DNA of 64,000 nucleotides. It comes from Roseococcus sp. (GTDB lineage Bacteria; Pseudomonadota; Alphaproteobacteria; Acetobacterales; Acetobacteraceae). Numbering within the stretch: the first letter of the stretch is position 1; each line of letters opens with the position of its first letter. The notes under the pieces were generated by a model. The model had not been told where the DNA came from. It saw nothing but the letters and a program-made list of their open reading frames with translations, and ran no database searches. The stretch spans positions 20,120 to 84,119 of the forward strand of contig NZ_JAIEQY010000013.1 in the NCBI RefSeq assembly GCF_019747315.1. Direction: 5' to 3'. Below are positions 19,720-29,868 of this stretch, in pieces. The position numbers and the translations under genes were made by a program.

Positions 19720-20481
19720 TCAGTGCTTCACATCAGCCCAGACCTTCCGCTTCACGGCGTAGACGAGGCCGCCCAGGATGGTCAGGAAGATCAGCACCTT
19801 CACGCCCATCGCGCGGCGAGCTTCCGTCTCGGGCTCGGCGGCCCAGGCGAGGAAGGTGGTCACGTCGCGGGCCATCTGGTCCACGGTGGCCTTGGTGCCG
19901 TCGGCATAGTCGATCTGATCGTCGTTCAGGACGTTCGGCATGGCGATCTGATGGCCGGGGAACCATGCATTGTAGTTCATGCCATCCATCAGGGTCATCC
20001 CCTCCGGCGGATCGGTGTAGCCGGTCAGAAGGGCGTGCATGTAGTTCGCGCCGTTCGGCCGGGCCTTCACCATCACCGAGAGGTCGGGCGGATAGGCGCC
20101 GTTATTGGCGGCGCGTGCGGCCTGCTCATTCGCGAAGGGGCGGCGGAAGCGGTCCGACAGGCGACCTGGGCGCTCGAACATCTGGCCTTCATCGTTCGGG
20201 CCGTCAGTCACCGTGAAGGTGGCCGCGATCTCACGCACCTGCTGCTCGGAAAGGCCGAGATCCAGCAGGTTGCGGTAGGACAGCTGCCGCATGGCATGGC
20301 AGGCGGAGCAGACTTCCTTGTAGACCTGGAAGCCGCGCTGCGCCGAGGCGCGGTCAAACGTGCCGAACAGCGAATTGAAGCTGAAATGCGCGTTGGGCGG
20401 CGTCGGGCCGGTCCCAGCCGCCAGCGCGGGTGCGCTGGCGAACAGGGCGGCGGAGAGGGCGAGGGCCTTGAGGATGCGCAT
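19720..20481 (-). CDS. petC: Cytochrome c1
   Basis: CSACH heme motif, MPNVL, C-terminal TM. Confidence 0.95.
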   Translation of the reverse strand: MRILKALALSAALFASAPALAAGTGPTPPNAHFSFNSLFGTFDRASAQRGFQVYKEVCSACHAMRQLSYRNLLDLGLSEQQVREIAATFTVTDGPNDEGQMFERPGRLSDRFRRPFANEQAARAANNGAYPPDLSVMVKARPNGANYMHALLTGYTDPPEGMTLMDGMNYNAWFPGHQIAMPNVLNDDQIDYADGTKATVDQMARDVTTFLAWAAEPETEARRAMGVKVLIFLTILGGLVYAVKRKVWADVKH

Positions 20482-20484
20482 GGT

Positions 20485-21771
20485 TCAGGCCTTTTCCATC
20501 GGCTTGGCGGCGGCGGCACCGGGGATCGGCCCGCCGCCGAGGCTCGCCTTGGCGCCGAGCACGGCGCGGGAGATGCTCTCGGGCAGCTTCATCACCACCT
20601 CGAAGCGGCCCATCATGGGCAGAACCACCAGGAAGTAGGCGAAGTAGAACATGGTGCAGATCTGGCTGATCAGCACGTAGGGCTGCTCGGCCGGCTTGGC
20701 GCCCACCCAGGTCAGGACGAAGAAGTTGACCGTCCAGAGCATGAAGATGATGCGCGTGATCGGGCGGAAGCGCATGGAGCGCACCTTCGACGTGTCCAGC
20801 CAGGGCAGGAAGAACAGCACGATGATCGCGCCGCCCATCAGCACCACGCCGCCCAGCTTGTCCGGCACCGCGCGCAGGATGGCGTAGAAAGGCAGGAAGT
20901 ACCATTCGGGCACGATATGCGCTGGCGTCACCAAGGGGTTGGCTGGGATGTAGTTGTCTGGATGGCCCAGGTAGTTCGGCGCGAAGAAGACCAGGGCCGC
21001 GAAGACCGCCAGGTAGGCGACGATGCCGACGCTGTCCTTGATCGTGTAATAGGGGTGGAACGGAAGCGTGTCCTGCGGGCCCTTCGGCTCGATGCCCAGC
21101 GGGTTGTTGGAGCCCGTGATGTGCAGCGCCGCCACGTGCAGGAACACCACGCCCACGATCACGAAGGGCAACAGGTAATGCAGCGAGAAGAAGCGGTTCA
21201 GCGTCGGGTTGTCGACCGAGAAGCCGCCCCAGAGATAGGTCACGATGGTCGGACCCACCACGGGAATGGCGCTGAACAGGTTGGTGATGACGGTGGCGCC
21301 CCAGAAGGACATCTGGCCCCAGGGCAGCACGTAGCCCATGAAGGCCGTCGCCATCATCAGCAGGAAGATGACCACGCCCAGCATCCAGAGCAGCTCACGC
21401 GGCGCCTTGTAGGAGCCGTAGTAGAGGCCGCGCCAGATGTGGATGTAGACCACGATGAAGAACATCGAGGCGCCGTTCATGTGCACGTAACGGATCAGCC
21501 AGCCGAAATGCACGTCGCGCATGATGCGCTCCACGCTGTCGAAGGCATAGGCCGTATGGGGCGTGTAGTTCATCGCCAGGAAGATGCCGGTCGCGATCAT
21601 GATCATCAGGTTGATCATCGCGAGGGCGCCGAAGTTCCAGAAATAGTTGAAGTTCCGGGGTGTCGGAAACACCCCGTACTCCTTCTGGATCATGGTGATG
21701 ACCGGCAGGCGCTGGTCAATCCAGCGCAGGACCGGGTTGGAAACCTGAGAGTCGTGCAGGCCGCTGGCCAT
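20485..21771 (-). CDS. petB: Cytochrome b of the bc1 complex
   Basis: [59 protein letters not shown]. Confidence 0.97.
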   Translation of the reverse strand: MASGLHDSQVSNPVLRWIDQRLPVITMIQKEYGVFPTPRNFNYFWNFGALAMINLMIMIATGIFLAMNYTPHTAYAFDSVERIMRDVHFGWLIRYVHMNGASMFFIVVYIHIWRGLYYGSYKAPRELLWMLGVVIFLLMMATAFMGYVLPWGQMSFWGATVITNLFSAIPVVGPTIVTYLWGGFSVDNPTLNRFFSLHYLLPFVIVGVVFLHVAALHITGSNNPLGIEPKGPQDTLPFHPYYTIKDSVGIVAYLAVFAALVFFAPNYLGHPDNYIPANPLVTPAHIVPEWYFLPFYAILRAVPDKLGGVVLMGGAIIVLFFLPWLDTSKVRSMRFRPITRIIFMLWTVNFFVLTWVGAKPAEQPYVLISQICTMFYFAYFLVVLPMMGRFEVVMKLPESISRAVLGAKASLGGGPIPGAAAAKPMEKA

Positions 21772-21835
21772 GGTGCTCGTCCTCTAACGTGAAACAAGGG
21801 CAGCGTGGGACCATACCCCGCGCCCGGAGAGTGCC

Positions 21836-22396
21836 TCAGCCGATGCGCAGCGCCCGGTCCGAGGTGAAGGTGTAGTCCGGAACCAGGAGGTTCGTCGGCG
21901 CAGGCCCTTTGCGGATGCGGGCCGAGGTATCGTAATGGCTGCCATGGCATGGGCAGAACCACCCATTGTAGTCGCCCTTGGCATCCGTGGACTTCTGGCC
22001 GAGCGGCACGCAGCCCAGATGGGTGCATACGCCGACGACGACGAGCCAGGGGTCGCGCCGGATGCGCGACTGGTCGGTCGCGGGGTCCTTCAGCTCGCTG
22101 AGCGGGGTGGCGCGGGCGGTCTGGATTTCCTCGGCCGTGCGGTGGCGCACGAAAACCGGCTTGCCGCGCCACATGACCGTGACGCTCTGGCCGACCGCGA
22201 TGGGGCTGATGTCCACTTCGGTGCTGGCCAATGCCAGCACGTCCTTCGACGGTGCGAGCGAGCCGATGAAGGGCCAGACGATCGCGCCCACGCCGACGGC
22301 CGCGAAGGCTGTGGTCGTCAGGGTGAGAAAATCGCGCTTGGTGACGCCGGGGGCGGTTCCCCCATCCGTCGCGTGCGATGCCATCGAATCCGCCAT
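21836..22396 (-). CDS. petA: Ubiquinol-cytochrome c reductase Rieske iron-sulfur subunit
   Basis: [10 protein letters not shown]...CPCHGSHYD cluster-binding motifs and N-terminal TM. Confidence 0.96.
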   Translation of the reverse strand: MADSMASHATDGGTAPGVTKRDFLTLTTTAFAAVGVGAIVWPFIGSLAPSKDVLALASTEVDISPIAVGQSVTVMWRGKPVFVRHRTAEEIQTARATPLSELKDPATDQSRIRRDPWLVVVGVCTHLGCVPLGQKSTDAKGDYNGWFCPCHGSHYDTSARIRKGPAPTNLLVPDYTFTSDRALRIG

Positions 22397-22604
22397 CCAG
22401 CTCACCTTTCCGTTCCGCCGGCGGGGCCGGCTGAAACCCAATATCCAGGCGCCGCGCGTGCCTTTGCCCACGCCCCGCCTCACGCTTGCTGCCTATTAGG
22501 GATGCTTCCGGAAACTGGCAACCACGCCCGGTCTCAAGAACGTGCAATCGCCAGTGAAATTCCCCCAGGCTGGAAGCGGCGCCAAGTGATGATAGGCTTC
22601 CGGC

Positions 22605-23510
22605 ATGAACGAAGCCTCAACCGCCCCCTCCCCCGCCCTTCCCTTGAGCCATCCCTTGGCCCAGCCGGCCCAGGCCTGGTTCGCCGAATTGCGCGACCGC
22701 ATCTGCGCCGCCTTCGAATCGGTGGAGGACAACCTGGCCAGCGGCCCGCATGCCGATTTGCCGGCCGGGCGGTTCACCTTCACCCCCTGGACCCGCCCCG
22801 AGGGCGGCGGCGGCACCATGGGGCTGATGCGCGGGCGCGTCTTCGAGAAGGTGGGCGTCAACATTTCCACCGTGCATGGCGAGTTCAGCCCGGAATTCCG
22901 CAAGCAGATCCCCGGCGCCGAGGAAGATCCGCGCTTCATGGCGACCGGCATCTCGCTCGTGGCGCACCCTCGCTCGCCCCGGGCAGCCACGGCCCATATG
23001 AACACCCGCTTCATCATGACCACCAAGGCCTGGTTCGGCGGCGGCGGCGACATCACGCCGATGAACGTCACCTCGCCCGAGAGCCTGGAGGATGCGGCCT
23101 TCTTCCACGCCGCCTACCAGCGCGCCTGCGACAAGCACGACCCCAGCTACTATCCGCGCTTCAAGCAATGGTGCGAGGAGTATTTCTACCTGCCGCATCG
23201 CGGCGAGACGCGCGGCCTGGGCGGCATCTTCTACGACTGGCTGGGCGACCGCACGCCGGGCCGCGGGCCTGATCTCGACTTCGCCTTCACCAAGGATGTG
23301 GGCCTGGCCTTCCTCGAATCCTACCCCGCCATCGTGGCGCGCCGCATGCACGAGGCCTGGACGCCGGAGGAGCGCCAGCACCAGCTGCTGCGCCGTGGCC
23401 GCTATGTGGAGTTCAACCTGCTGCATGACCGCGGGACGATCTTCGGCCTGAAGACCGGCGGGAATGTCGAGGCGATCCTGATGAGCCTGCCGCCGGAGGC
23501 GGCCTGGTAA
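22605..23510 (+). CDS. hemF: Oxygen-dependent coproporphyrinogen III oxidase
   Basis: [21 protein letters not shown]-like core, [47 protein letters not shown]. Confidence 0.97.
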   Translation: MNEASTAPSPALPLSHPLAQPAQAWFAELRDRICAAFESVEDNLASGPHADLPAGRFTFTPWTRPEGGGGTMGLMRGRVFEKVGVNISTVHGEFSPEFRKQIPGAEEDPRFMATGISLVAHPRSPRAATAHMNTRFIMTTKAWFGGGGDITPMNVTSPESLEDAAFFHAAYQRACDKHDPSYYPRFKQWCEEYFYLPHRGETRGLGGIFYDWLGDRTPGRGPDLDFAFTKDVGLAFLESYPAIVARRMHEAWTPEERQHQLLRRGRYVEFNLLHDRGTIFGLKTGGNVEAILMSLPPEAAW

Positions 23511-23609
23511 CGCTTCGCTGGTAACACTTCGCCGGAGGCGGCCTGGCAGGCCTTCCCATGCGGGGGGGACTGCACCTAGGCTTCCCGGATCAACCGGGAG
23601 GACTAATCA

Positions 23610-23990
23610 ATGACCGTTACCCTCAAGGCACTGCTGGACGTCGCCAATGCCGAGGTGCCGCGCATCTCCGGCGCCGAGGCCATCGCACTCTCGAAGCAGC
23701 CCAATGTGATGATCGTGGATGTGCGCGACGCCGCCGAGGTGAAGGCCAGCGGCAAGGCAAAGGGCGCCACCGCCGTCTCGCGCGGCCTCATCGAGTTCAA
23801 GGCCGACCCCGAGGCGCCGAGCTTCGACCCGGCCTTTGCACGGGACAAGACGATCATCGTGCATTGCGCGGCCGGCGCCCGCGCCGCGCTGGCCGGCAAG
23901 ACGCTGCGCGACATGGGCTACACGGATGTGCGCAACCTGGGCCGGTTCCAGGATTGGCTGGATGCGGGCGGCGAGATCGAACCGGTGTGA
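23610..23990 (+). CDS. Rhodanese-like domain protein
   Basis: VMIVDVRDAAEV and IIVHCAAGARAALAGKTL active-site Cys loop. Confidence 0.92.
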   Translation: MTVTLKALLDVANAEVPRISGAEAIALSKQPNVMIVDVRDAAEVKASGKAKGATAVSRGLIEFKADPEAPSFDPAFARDKTIIVHCAAGARAALAGKTLRDMGYTDVRNLGRFQDWLDAGGEIEPV

Positions 23991-24007
23991 TGCGCTGGGG
24001 GGGGGCG

Positions 24008-24082
<75 letters not shown>

Positions 24083-24206
24083 GTGCGGAGCGTTCCCTAG
24101 CCAGAACGCCCGCAAGCCGCAACCCCCCCAAACTTGCCGAGTTGCGTCCACGCGTGTAAGCCCTGCGGCCTCAGATCAACCCATATAAGATTGCAGGTCA
24201 CCGCCC

Positions 24207-24779
24207 ATGGCGAAGATGCAGGCCAACCAGATGCGTGCCGGCATGGTCATCGAATTCGAAGGCCAGCGCTACACCATCATCAAGCAAAACATCATGATCC
24301 CGGGCAAGGGCAACGCGATCATTCAGGTGGACATGCGCAACATCAAGACGGGGTCCAAGAAGGACCAGCGTTGGCGCACCGCCGACGTCGTCGAGCGCCT
24401 GACGACCGAGGACAAGGAGTTCACCTACTCCTACGCCGATGGCGACAACCTCGTTCTCATGGATCCCGAGACCTATGAGCAGACGCAGGTCCCCGGCGCC
24501 ATTCTTGGCGACCGCCTCGCCTTCCTGCAGGAAAACATGACCGTCAACGTGCGCCTCATCGAGGGCGACCCGGTGGCGATGGACCTGCCCGAGACGGTCA
24601 CGCTCGAAATCGCCGAGGCCGATCCGGTGGTGAAGGGGCAGACCGCCTCCTCCTCCTACAAGCCGGCGCTGCTGGTGAATGGCGTGAAGACCATGGTGCC
24701 GCCCTTCATCACGGCGGGCGAGCGGATCGTGGTCCGCACCGAAGACGCCAGCTACGTCGAGCGGGCGAAGAACAACTAA
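24207..24779 (+). CDS. efp: Elongation factor P
   Basis: AGMVIEFEGQRYTIIKQNIMIPGKGNAIIQVDMRNIKTGSKKDQRWR; YSYADGDNLVLMDPETYEQ. Confidence 0.96.
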   Translation: MAKMQANQMRAGMVIEFEGQRYTIIKQNIMIPGKGNAIIQVDMRNIKTGSKKDQRWRTADVVERLTTEDKEFTYSYADGDNLVLMDPETYEQTQVPGAILGDRLAFLQENMTVNVRLIEGDPVAMDLPETVTLEIAEADPVVKGQTASSSYKPALLVNGVKTMVPPFITAGERIVVRTEDASYVERAKNN

Positions 24780-24891
24780 GGGGACTTCGCCCCCTTAAAC
24801 CCCCAGCAGGGAACCAGTTCCCTGCACCCATATCTATCGGAGGTGCAGGAACCTAAGGTTCCTGCCGGGGTCCAGGGGCAGAGCCCCTGGC
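24780..24891. repeat. Multi-hairpin palindromic intergenic element
   Basis: GGGG-ACTTCG-CCCC; GCAGGGAAC-CA-GTTCCCTGC; GCAGGAACC-TAA-GGTTCCTGC; CCAGGGGC-AGA-GCCCCTGG. Confidence 0.88.
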
Positions 24892-24907
24892 CTTCAAAGG
24901 AAAATCA

Positions 24908-25759
24908 ATGTCGGGCTCGTCCCCTCGCCTCTCCCCCGCCCTGAACGTCGTCGTCTCCGCCGTCCGCAAGGCCGGCCGCCGCCTGCTGCGTGACTTCGGC
25001 GAGGTGGAGCAGCTTCAGGTCTCCATGAAGGGCCCGGGCGATTTCGTCAGCCAGGCCGATCTCCGCGCCGAGCAGACCCTGCGCGAGGACCTCTCCAAGG
25101 CCCGCCCCGGCTTCGCCTTCCTCATGGAGGAGAGCGGCGCCCATGGCGATGCCGATTGGGAATGGCGCTGGGTGGTGGACCCGCTGGATGGCACCACCAA
25201 CTTCCTGCATGGCATCCCGCATTGGGCCATCAGCGTCGGCATCGAGAAGCGCATTTCCGAGGAGAAGACGGAAATCGTCGCCGGCGTGATCTACAACCCG
25301 GTGGTGGATGAGCTCTTCTGGGCCGAGAAGGGCATGGGCGCCTTCCTGAACGACAAGCGCCTGCGCGTCTCCGGCCGCCGCGACATGAAGGAGGCGCTGT
25401 TCGCCACCGGCATTCCCTTTGCCGCCACGCCCCGCAAGGCGGAATTCGCCCATGCGCTGGTGCGCCTCATGCCGCAGGTTTCCGGCATTCGCCGCTTCGG
25501 TTCGGCCGCGCTCGACCTCGCCTGGACGGCGGCCGGCCGGTATGACGGCTATTGGGAGCTCGGCATCCAGAAATGGGACATTGCGGCCGGGCTCGTGATG
25601 GTGCGTGAGGCGGGCGGTATCGTCACCTCGCCCGATGGCGGCGATCCCTATCCCGAGGGCCATGTGGTGGCCGGCAACCAGCATCTGCACGGCAAGCTGC
25701 GCGACGCGGTGGCCGAGAGCATCGCCGCCGCCGCCAAAGGCCGCGCCGAGCCCGGGTGA
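24908..25759 (+). CDS. suhB: Inositol monophosphatase family protein
   Basis: WRWVVDPLDGTTNFLHGIPHW; RRFGSAALDLAWTAAGRYDGYWE. Confidence 0.94.
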   Translation: MSGSSPRLSPALNVVVSAVRKAGRRLLRDFGEVEQLQVSMKGPGDFVSQADLRAEQTLREDLSKARPGFAFLMEESGAHGDADWEWRWVVDPLDGTTNFLHGIPHWAISVGIEKRISEEKTEIVAGVIYNPVVDELFWAEKGMGAFLNDKRLRVSGRRDMKEALFATGIPFAATPRKAEFAHALVRLMPQVSGIRRFGSAALDLAWTAAGRYDGYWELGIQKWDIAAGLVMVREAGGIVTSPDGGDPYPEGHVVAGNQHLHGKLRDAVAESIAAAAKGRAEPG

Positions 25760-26214
25760 TGCGGCGGCGCCACCTCCTGCTGGCGCTGTTTCTGCCGGTG
25801 CCCGCCGGAGCGCAGTCCTTGGGCGCGCCGGCCACGCCGCCGGTGGCGCTCCCTCCGCTGCCGCCGATTCGCCTGGCGCCCGGCATCACGGAATTGCCCC
25901 CTGGCGCCTGGCGCATCGCCTTCCCGCCCGAGCGTGACGCGCCGGATGCGGCGCAGCGGGAAGCGCTGCTCCGGCTCGGCGCGGCCCTGCAATCCGGCAC
26001 GATCGGGCGCATCACCCTGAACAGCGAAGCGAGCGCTGGCGAGGATGTCTCGACGCATCGCCGCCTCTCCTTGGCCCGCGCCCGGGCGGTGAAGGATGCG
26101 CTGGTCGCGGGCGGGCTGGCCGAGACCCGGGTGGATATCCGTGCCCTCGGCCGCACGGCGCAGCGGCGCGATGCGGTGGATGTGCTGAGCCCGACGGCGC
26201 CCCGCGCGCCCTAA
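25759..26214 (+). CDS. Exported OmpA-like domain protein
   Basis: Signal peptide; LNSEASAGEDVSTHRRLSLARARAVKDALVAGGLAETRVDIRALGRT. Confidence 0.75.
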   Translation: MRRRHLLLALFLPVPAGAQSLGAPATPPVALPPLPPIRLAPGITELPPGAWRIAFPPERDAPDAAQREALLRLGAALQSGTIGRITLNSEASAGEDVSTHRRLSLARARAVKDALVAGGLAETRVDIRALGRTAQRRDAVDVLSPTAPRAP

Positions 26215-26327
26215 CCGGCCGGGGCGACACAAAAGGGCGCTGCGACCGCCGGGCGTTGCAAGGCCGATGCCGCCTGACCTGAATTTGCAACTTGAGGATG
26301 CGATCACAAACAAATTACCCTCCTTGA

Positions 26328-27533
26328 TTGCAAGATGGGAGATCTCGGTCAATGAGCGGGCAAGCGGGCGCAGCACTCCATCAGCCAGGGCCTCCTGGCA
26401 TTTCCCTGCTCCTCTGGTCGAAGCCGATGCGTGACATCGCGGCCAACCCACAGTCGAGCAACATCTTTTATCTCGCGGCGGACCAGGCCATGCTGGGTCA
26501 GTTGCGCCACAAAGAGGGCAACACTTACCGAACGCCCACCGCCAGCTTTCGCTACATGGTGGGCACGATCCTGCTGGAGACGGCGCTGCGTTCCCCCGGC
26601 AACGCCCACGCCGCCACCCATGCGCGTCTTCTGGCCATGACGCTGAGCGAGTTCAACCGGCTCAGCGAACTGGAGCAGCTGGCCTATCTGAATGATCTCT
26701 GGGACACCTGCTACCGCAGCGAAATTCCCTCCACCGACGCGCAGGCCATGATGGATGGCCTCCAGGTCACCACCGGGGAGGGAAGCTTGCCGAGTTCCCT
26801 GCGCCCCAAGCCCGGCAACGGCTTCGCCACGGGCCTGGACCCGGGCCCCGTGCCGGATGCCTGGACCCGGTGGCAGACCGGCTTTCGGGTCGAAGGGGGC
26901 AAGAGCCGCGATGGCACGCGCGATGACCTCGACCGCGTACGGGACGCCGGTATCCAGCCCGTACAGAAAAATCCGGACCTGGCGGTGCGGGTCGCCCGAA
27001 AATACTATCACAAGCACAAGGGTAGCATCTCGCCAGATCTCTACATCGGCTACCAGAACCGGGACTTGTACAACGAGAGCGGAACCTGCGTGTCACGCTC
27101 ATTGATCGGTGGCACAGCCTTTCCCTATCGGGACACATTCAACAACAGGGCCGGCCTGGACCCATCCCTGAATGGGCATCTCAGCTATCAGTACCTGTTT
27201 GCCTTGGATTGCGCGGGCCTCAAGGGGGTGGATACAGAATCGAAGCAGATCCAGGAGGGGAATGACAGCCTCTGGCGGCCGGGCGAGAAGGCCTTCCCTG
27301 GCATCCCGAAGGGGCGGGTGCTGGGCTATGCGCGCGTGATTCGAAGGGGCAAGCCGCCCTTGCCCAATGGGATCGGCATCAGCGGCTGGGCCTTTCAGCT
27401 GCTCGATACCAGCTGGACCTGGCTGCGCGAGCCGCAGGGGCCGCGGCGCATCTTCCTCGATGCCGAACTGGCCGCCTGGCAGGCGCACCGGACCTACGTC
27501 ATCGAGGGCAAGTTCGACTTCCAGGGCGCGTGA
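26328..27533 (+). CDS. Orphan hypothetical protein with possible degenerate ADP-ribosyltransferase-like C-terminal domain
   Basis: 401-aa ORF (start may be 26352); CVSRSLIGGTAFP and YQYLFALDCAGLKGVD...GEKAFPGIPKGRVLGYARV. Confidence 0.7.
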   Translation: MQDGRSRSMSGQAGAALHQPGPPGISLLLWSKPMRDIAANPQSSNIFYLAADQAMLGQLRHKEGNTYRTPTASFRYMVGTILLETALRSPGNAHAATHARLLAMTLSEFNRLSELEQLAYLNDLWDTCYRSEIPSTDAQAMMDGLQVTTGEGSLPSSLRPKPGNGFATGLDPGPVPDAWTRWQTGFRVEGGKSRDGTRDDLDRVRDAGIQPVQKNPDLAVRVARKYYHKHKGSISPDLYIGYQNRDLYNESGTCVSRSLIGGTAFPYRDTFNNRAGLDPSLNGHLSYQYLFALDCAGLKGVDTESKQIQEGNDSLWRPGEKAFPGIPKGRVLGYARVIRRGKPPLPNGIGISGWAFQLLDTSWTWLREPQGPRRIFLDAELAAWQAHRTYVIEGKFDFQGA

Positions 27534-27568
27534 TTGAAAGCCGGCCGCCGGGCGGCTAAGCCGCGCGG

Positions 27569-28210
27569 ATGAGCATGACACGCGCCAATTTCCACGTCCC
27601 CCGCCACGCCCTGCTGCGTGCGAAACTCACGCGCATCCGTCGGCGCGACACGGATAGCGCCACCTTTCGGCGCGTCCTCGCCGAGATCGGCGCCATCCTC
27701 GCCAGCGAATCCCTGCGCGACCTGCCGGAGACCACCGCGACCATCGAAACCCCCGTCAGCCGCATGGATGCCCCCGTGCTGACGCAGATGGAGCCCTGCC
27801 TCGTCGCCATCCTGCGCGCTGGATTGGGCCTGCTGGATGGCGCGCGGATGGTGCTGCCCGATGCGCCGGTCGGTCATCTGGGCCTGGTGCGGGATGAGCA
27901 GACCCTGCTGCCCAGCGAATACGTGGTGCGCCTGCCGAAGGACCTCGCCCGGCGCGGCGCCCTGGTGCTGGACCCGATGCTGGCCACCGGCGGCTCTGCG
28001 ATCCAGGCGATCCATCGGGTGAAGCAGGCCGGCGCCAAGACGGTGCGCTTCGCCTGCGTGGTGGCGGCGCCCGAGGGGGTGGCGGCACTCCAGGCGGCCC
28101 ATCCGGATGTCGCGATCCTCGCCGGCGCGCTGGATGAGCGGCTGAACGAGCATGGCTACATCGTGCCGGGCCTGGGAGATGCGGGCGACCGCTGCTTCGG
28201 GACGGAGTAA
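27569..28210 (+). CDS. upp: Uracil phosphoribosyltransferase
   Basis: VAILRAGLGLLDGA, LVLDPMLATGGSAIQAI, ALDERLNEHGYIVPGLGDAGDR. Confidence 0.95.
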   Translation: MSMTRANFHVPRHALLRAKLTRIRRRDTDSATFRRVLAEIGAILASESLRDLPETTATIETPVSRMDAPVLTQMEPCLVAILRAGLGLLDGARMVLPDAPVGHLGLVRDEQTLLPSEYVVRLPKDLARRGALVLDPMLATGGSAIQAIHRVKQAGAKTVRFACVVAAPEGVAALQAAHPDVAILAGALDERLNEHGYIVPGLGDAGDRCFGTE

Positions 28211-28229
28211 GAAAAAAGGCCTCTGGCGG

Positions 28230-28263
28230 CTGGGGCCCCAATGGCTAAAGGAGGGGGCCCCAG
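28230..28263. terminator. Bidirectional terminator-like hairpin between convergent upp and deaminase
   Basis: CTGGGGCCCC/GGGGCCCCAG 10-bp stem, 14-nt loop. Confidence 0.6.
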
Positions 28264-28269
28264 ACCCCA

Positions 28270-28734
28270 TTAATAAGGCACCTTATCCGCCTTCGCTTGC
28301 CACAACCGAAACGCCTCCAGCGCTTCCGCCGCCAGCAGCCGCCGGATGGGCAAGGCCCGCGCCCCCAGGGGGCGCGCCACCTCCTCGTAGATCGCCGCGT
28401 CGTCAAAACCGATCGCCGCCGCATCCACCCGGTCATTGCCATAGACGATCTCGCCGATCCGCGCCCACCACGTCGCCGAAAGGCACATCGGGCAGGGTTC
28501 GCAGCTCGTGTAGAGCACCGCCCCGCTCAGATCATGCGTGCCGAGCGCGGCGCAGGCGGCACGGATCGCCACCACCTCCGCATGTTGCGTCGGGTCGCGC
28601 CCGGGGACGACATTGTTGCGCCCTTCGCCGATGATCACCCCATCCTTGGCCACCACCGCGCCGAAAGGCCCGCCGCCCTCGGCCACACCCTCGCAGGCAA
28701 GCGCGAAGGCCCGCCTGAGGAACATCTCTTCCAT
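28270..28734 (-). CDS. Nucleoside/guanine deaminase, cytidine deaminase fold
   Basis: HAEVVAIRAAC and PCPMCLSATWWA zinc motifs. Confidence 0.93.
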   Translation of the reverse strand: MEEMFLRRAFALACEGVAEGGGPFGAVVAKDGVIIGEGRNNVVPGRDPTQHAEVVAIRAACAALGTHDLSGAVLYTSCEPCPMCLSATWWARIGEIVYGNDRVDAAAIGFDDAAIYEEVARPLGARALPIRRLLAAEALEAFRLWQAKADKVPY

Positions 28735-28758
28735 GCCATCCCCTGCTGCCGGTAAGCT

Positions 28759-29796
28759 ATGGAGATGACCTTGCCAGCGCTCTCCATCCTCGATCAATCC
28801 ACCATCGTCTCCGGCCGCGGCCCGGTCGAGGCGATCCAGGAGAGCCTGGCCATCGCCCAACTGGCCGACCGGCTCGGCTATGCCCGCTACTGGCTGGCCG
28901 AGCACCACAACAGCCAGAGCCATGCGGGCAGCGCGCCCGAGATCCTGATCAGCGCCATCGCCGCCACCACGCACCGGATTCGCGTGGGTAGCGCGGGCGT
29001 CATGCTGCCGCATTACTCCGCGCTCAAGGTGGCCGAGCAGTTTCGCGCCCTCGAAGCCATCGCCCCCGGCCGGATTGACCTGGGCCTCGGCCGCGCGCCG
29101 GGCAGCGATGGCCGCACCGCCTATGCGCTGAACCCCAACGCCGCCAGCGCCGCCGATCACTTCCCGGCGCAATTGCGGGACCTGCTGGGCTGGCTCGGTG
29201 ACGGCCTGCCCGAGAACCACCCCTTCCGCGAGGTCCGCGCCAGCCCAGAAGTCTCCACGGTCCCGGAGGTCTGGGTGCTCGGCTCCAGCGACTACGGCGC
29301 CCAGGTCGCGGCGTTTTTCGGCCTGCCCTATTGCTACGCGCACTTCATCACCGATGGCCGCGGCGCCGCCGAGGCGCTGCACATGTATCGCGAGGGCTAT
29401 CGCGACATGCGCGGCCAGCCAGCGCATGCCGCCATCGCCGTCTATGCGCTGGCGGCCGACACGGTGGAGGAGGCCGAGCGCCTCTTCGCGCCGCGCGCGC
29501 TCTGGCGCCTCCACCGCGACCGCGGCAGCTTCCCGCCCTTTCCCACGGCCGATGAAGCCGCCAGCCACCCCTATTCCGAGGCCGAGCGCGTGCGAATCGC
29601 CCGCATGCGGGAGAACGCCATCATCGGCACGGGCGCCCAGGTGCGCGACCGGCTGGCGGCACTGACGGCCGAGTTGGGCGTGCAGGAGGTCGCGATCCTC
29701 ACCCCCTGCCACGACCACGGCGCCCGGGCCCGCAGCGTGACCCTGCTGGCCGAGGCCTTCGGGATCACGCAGCGCCTTCCCCTTGCCGCGGAATAG
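28759..29796 (+). CDS. LLM-class flavin-dependent oxidoreductase
   Basis: ARYWLAEHHNSQSHAGSAPEILISAIAATTHRIRVGSAGVMLPHYSALKVAEQFRALEAI. Confidence 0.94.
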   Translation: MEMTLPALSILDQSTIVSGRGPVEAIQESLAIAQLADRLGYARYWLAEHHNSQSHAGSAPEILISAIAATTHRIRVGSAGVMLPHYSALKVAEQFRALEAIAPGRIDLGLGRAPGSDGRTAYALNPNAASAADHFPAQLRDLLGWLGDGLPENHPFREVRASPEVSTVPEVWVLGSSDYGAQVAAFFGLPYCYAHFITDGRGAAEALHMYREGYRDMRGQPAHAAIAVYALAADTVEEAERLFAPRALWRLHRDRGSFPPFPTADEAASHPYSEAERVRIARMRENAIIGTGAQVRDRLAALTAELGVQEVAILTPCHDHGARARSVTLLAEAFGITQRLPLAAE

Positions 29797-29868
29797 CCGG
29801 CCGGGTTGACGCTGCCGCCCTGCGGGTGGACCGTCGCGCCGTAACGATCAGGTTTTTTGCGACTCCCC

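Noticed and set aside
19723-21792. 689-aa plus-strand ORF opposite petC/petB
   Set aside because: Antisense shadow of conserved bc1 genes
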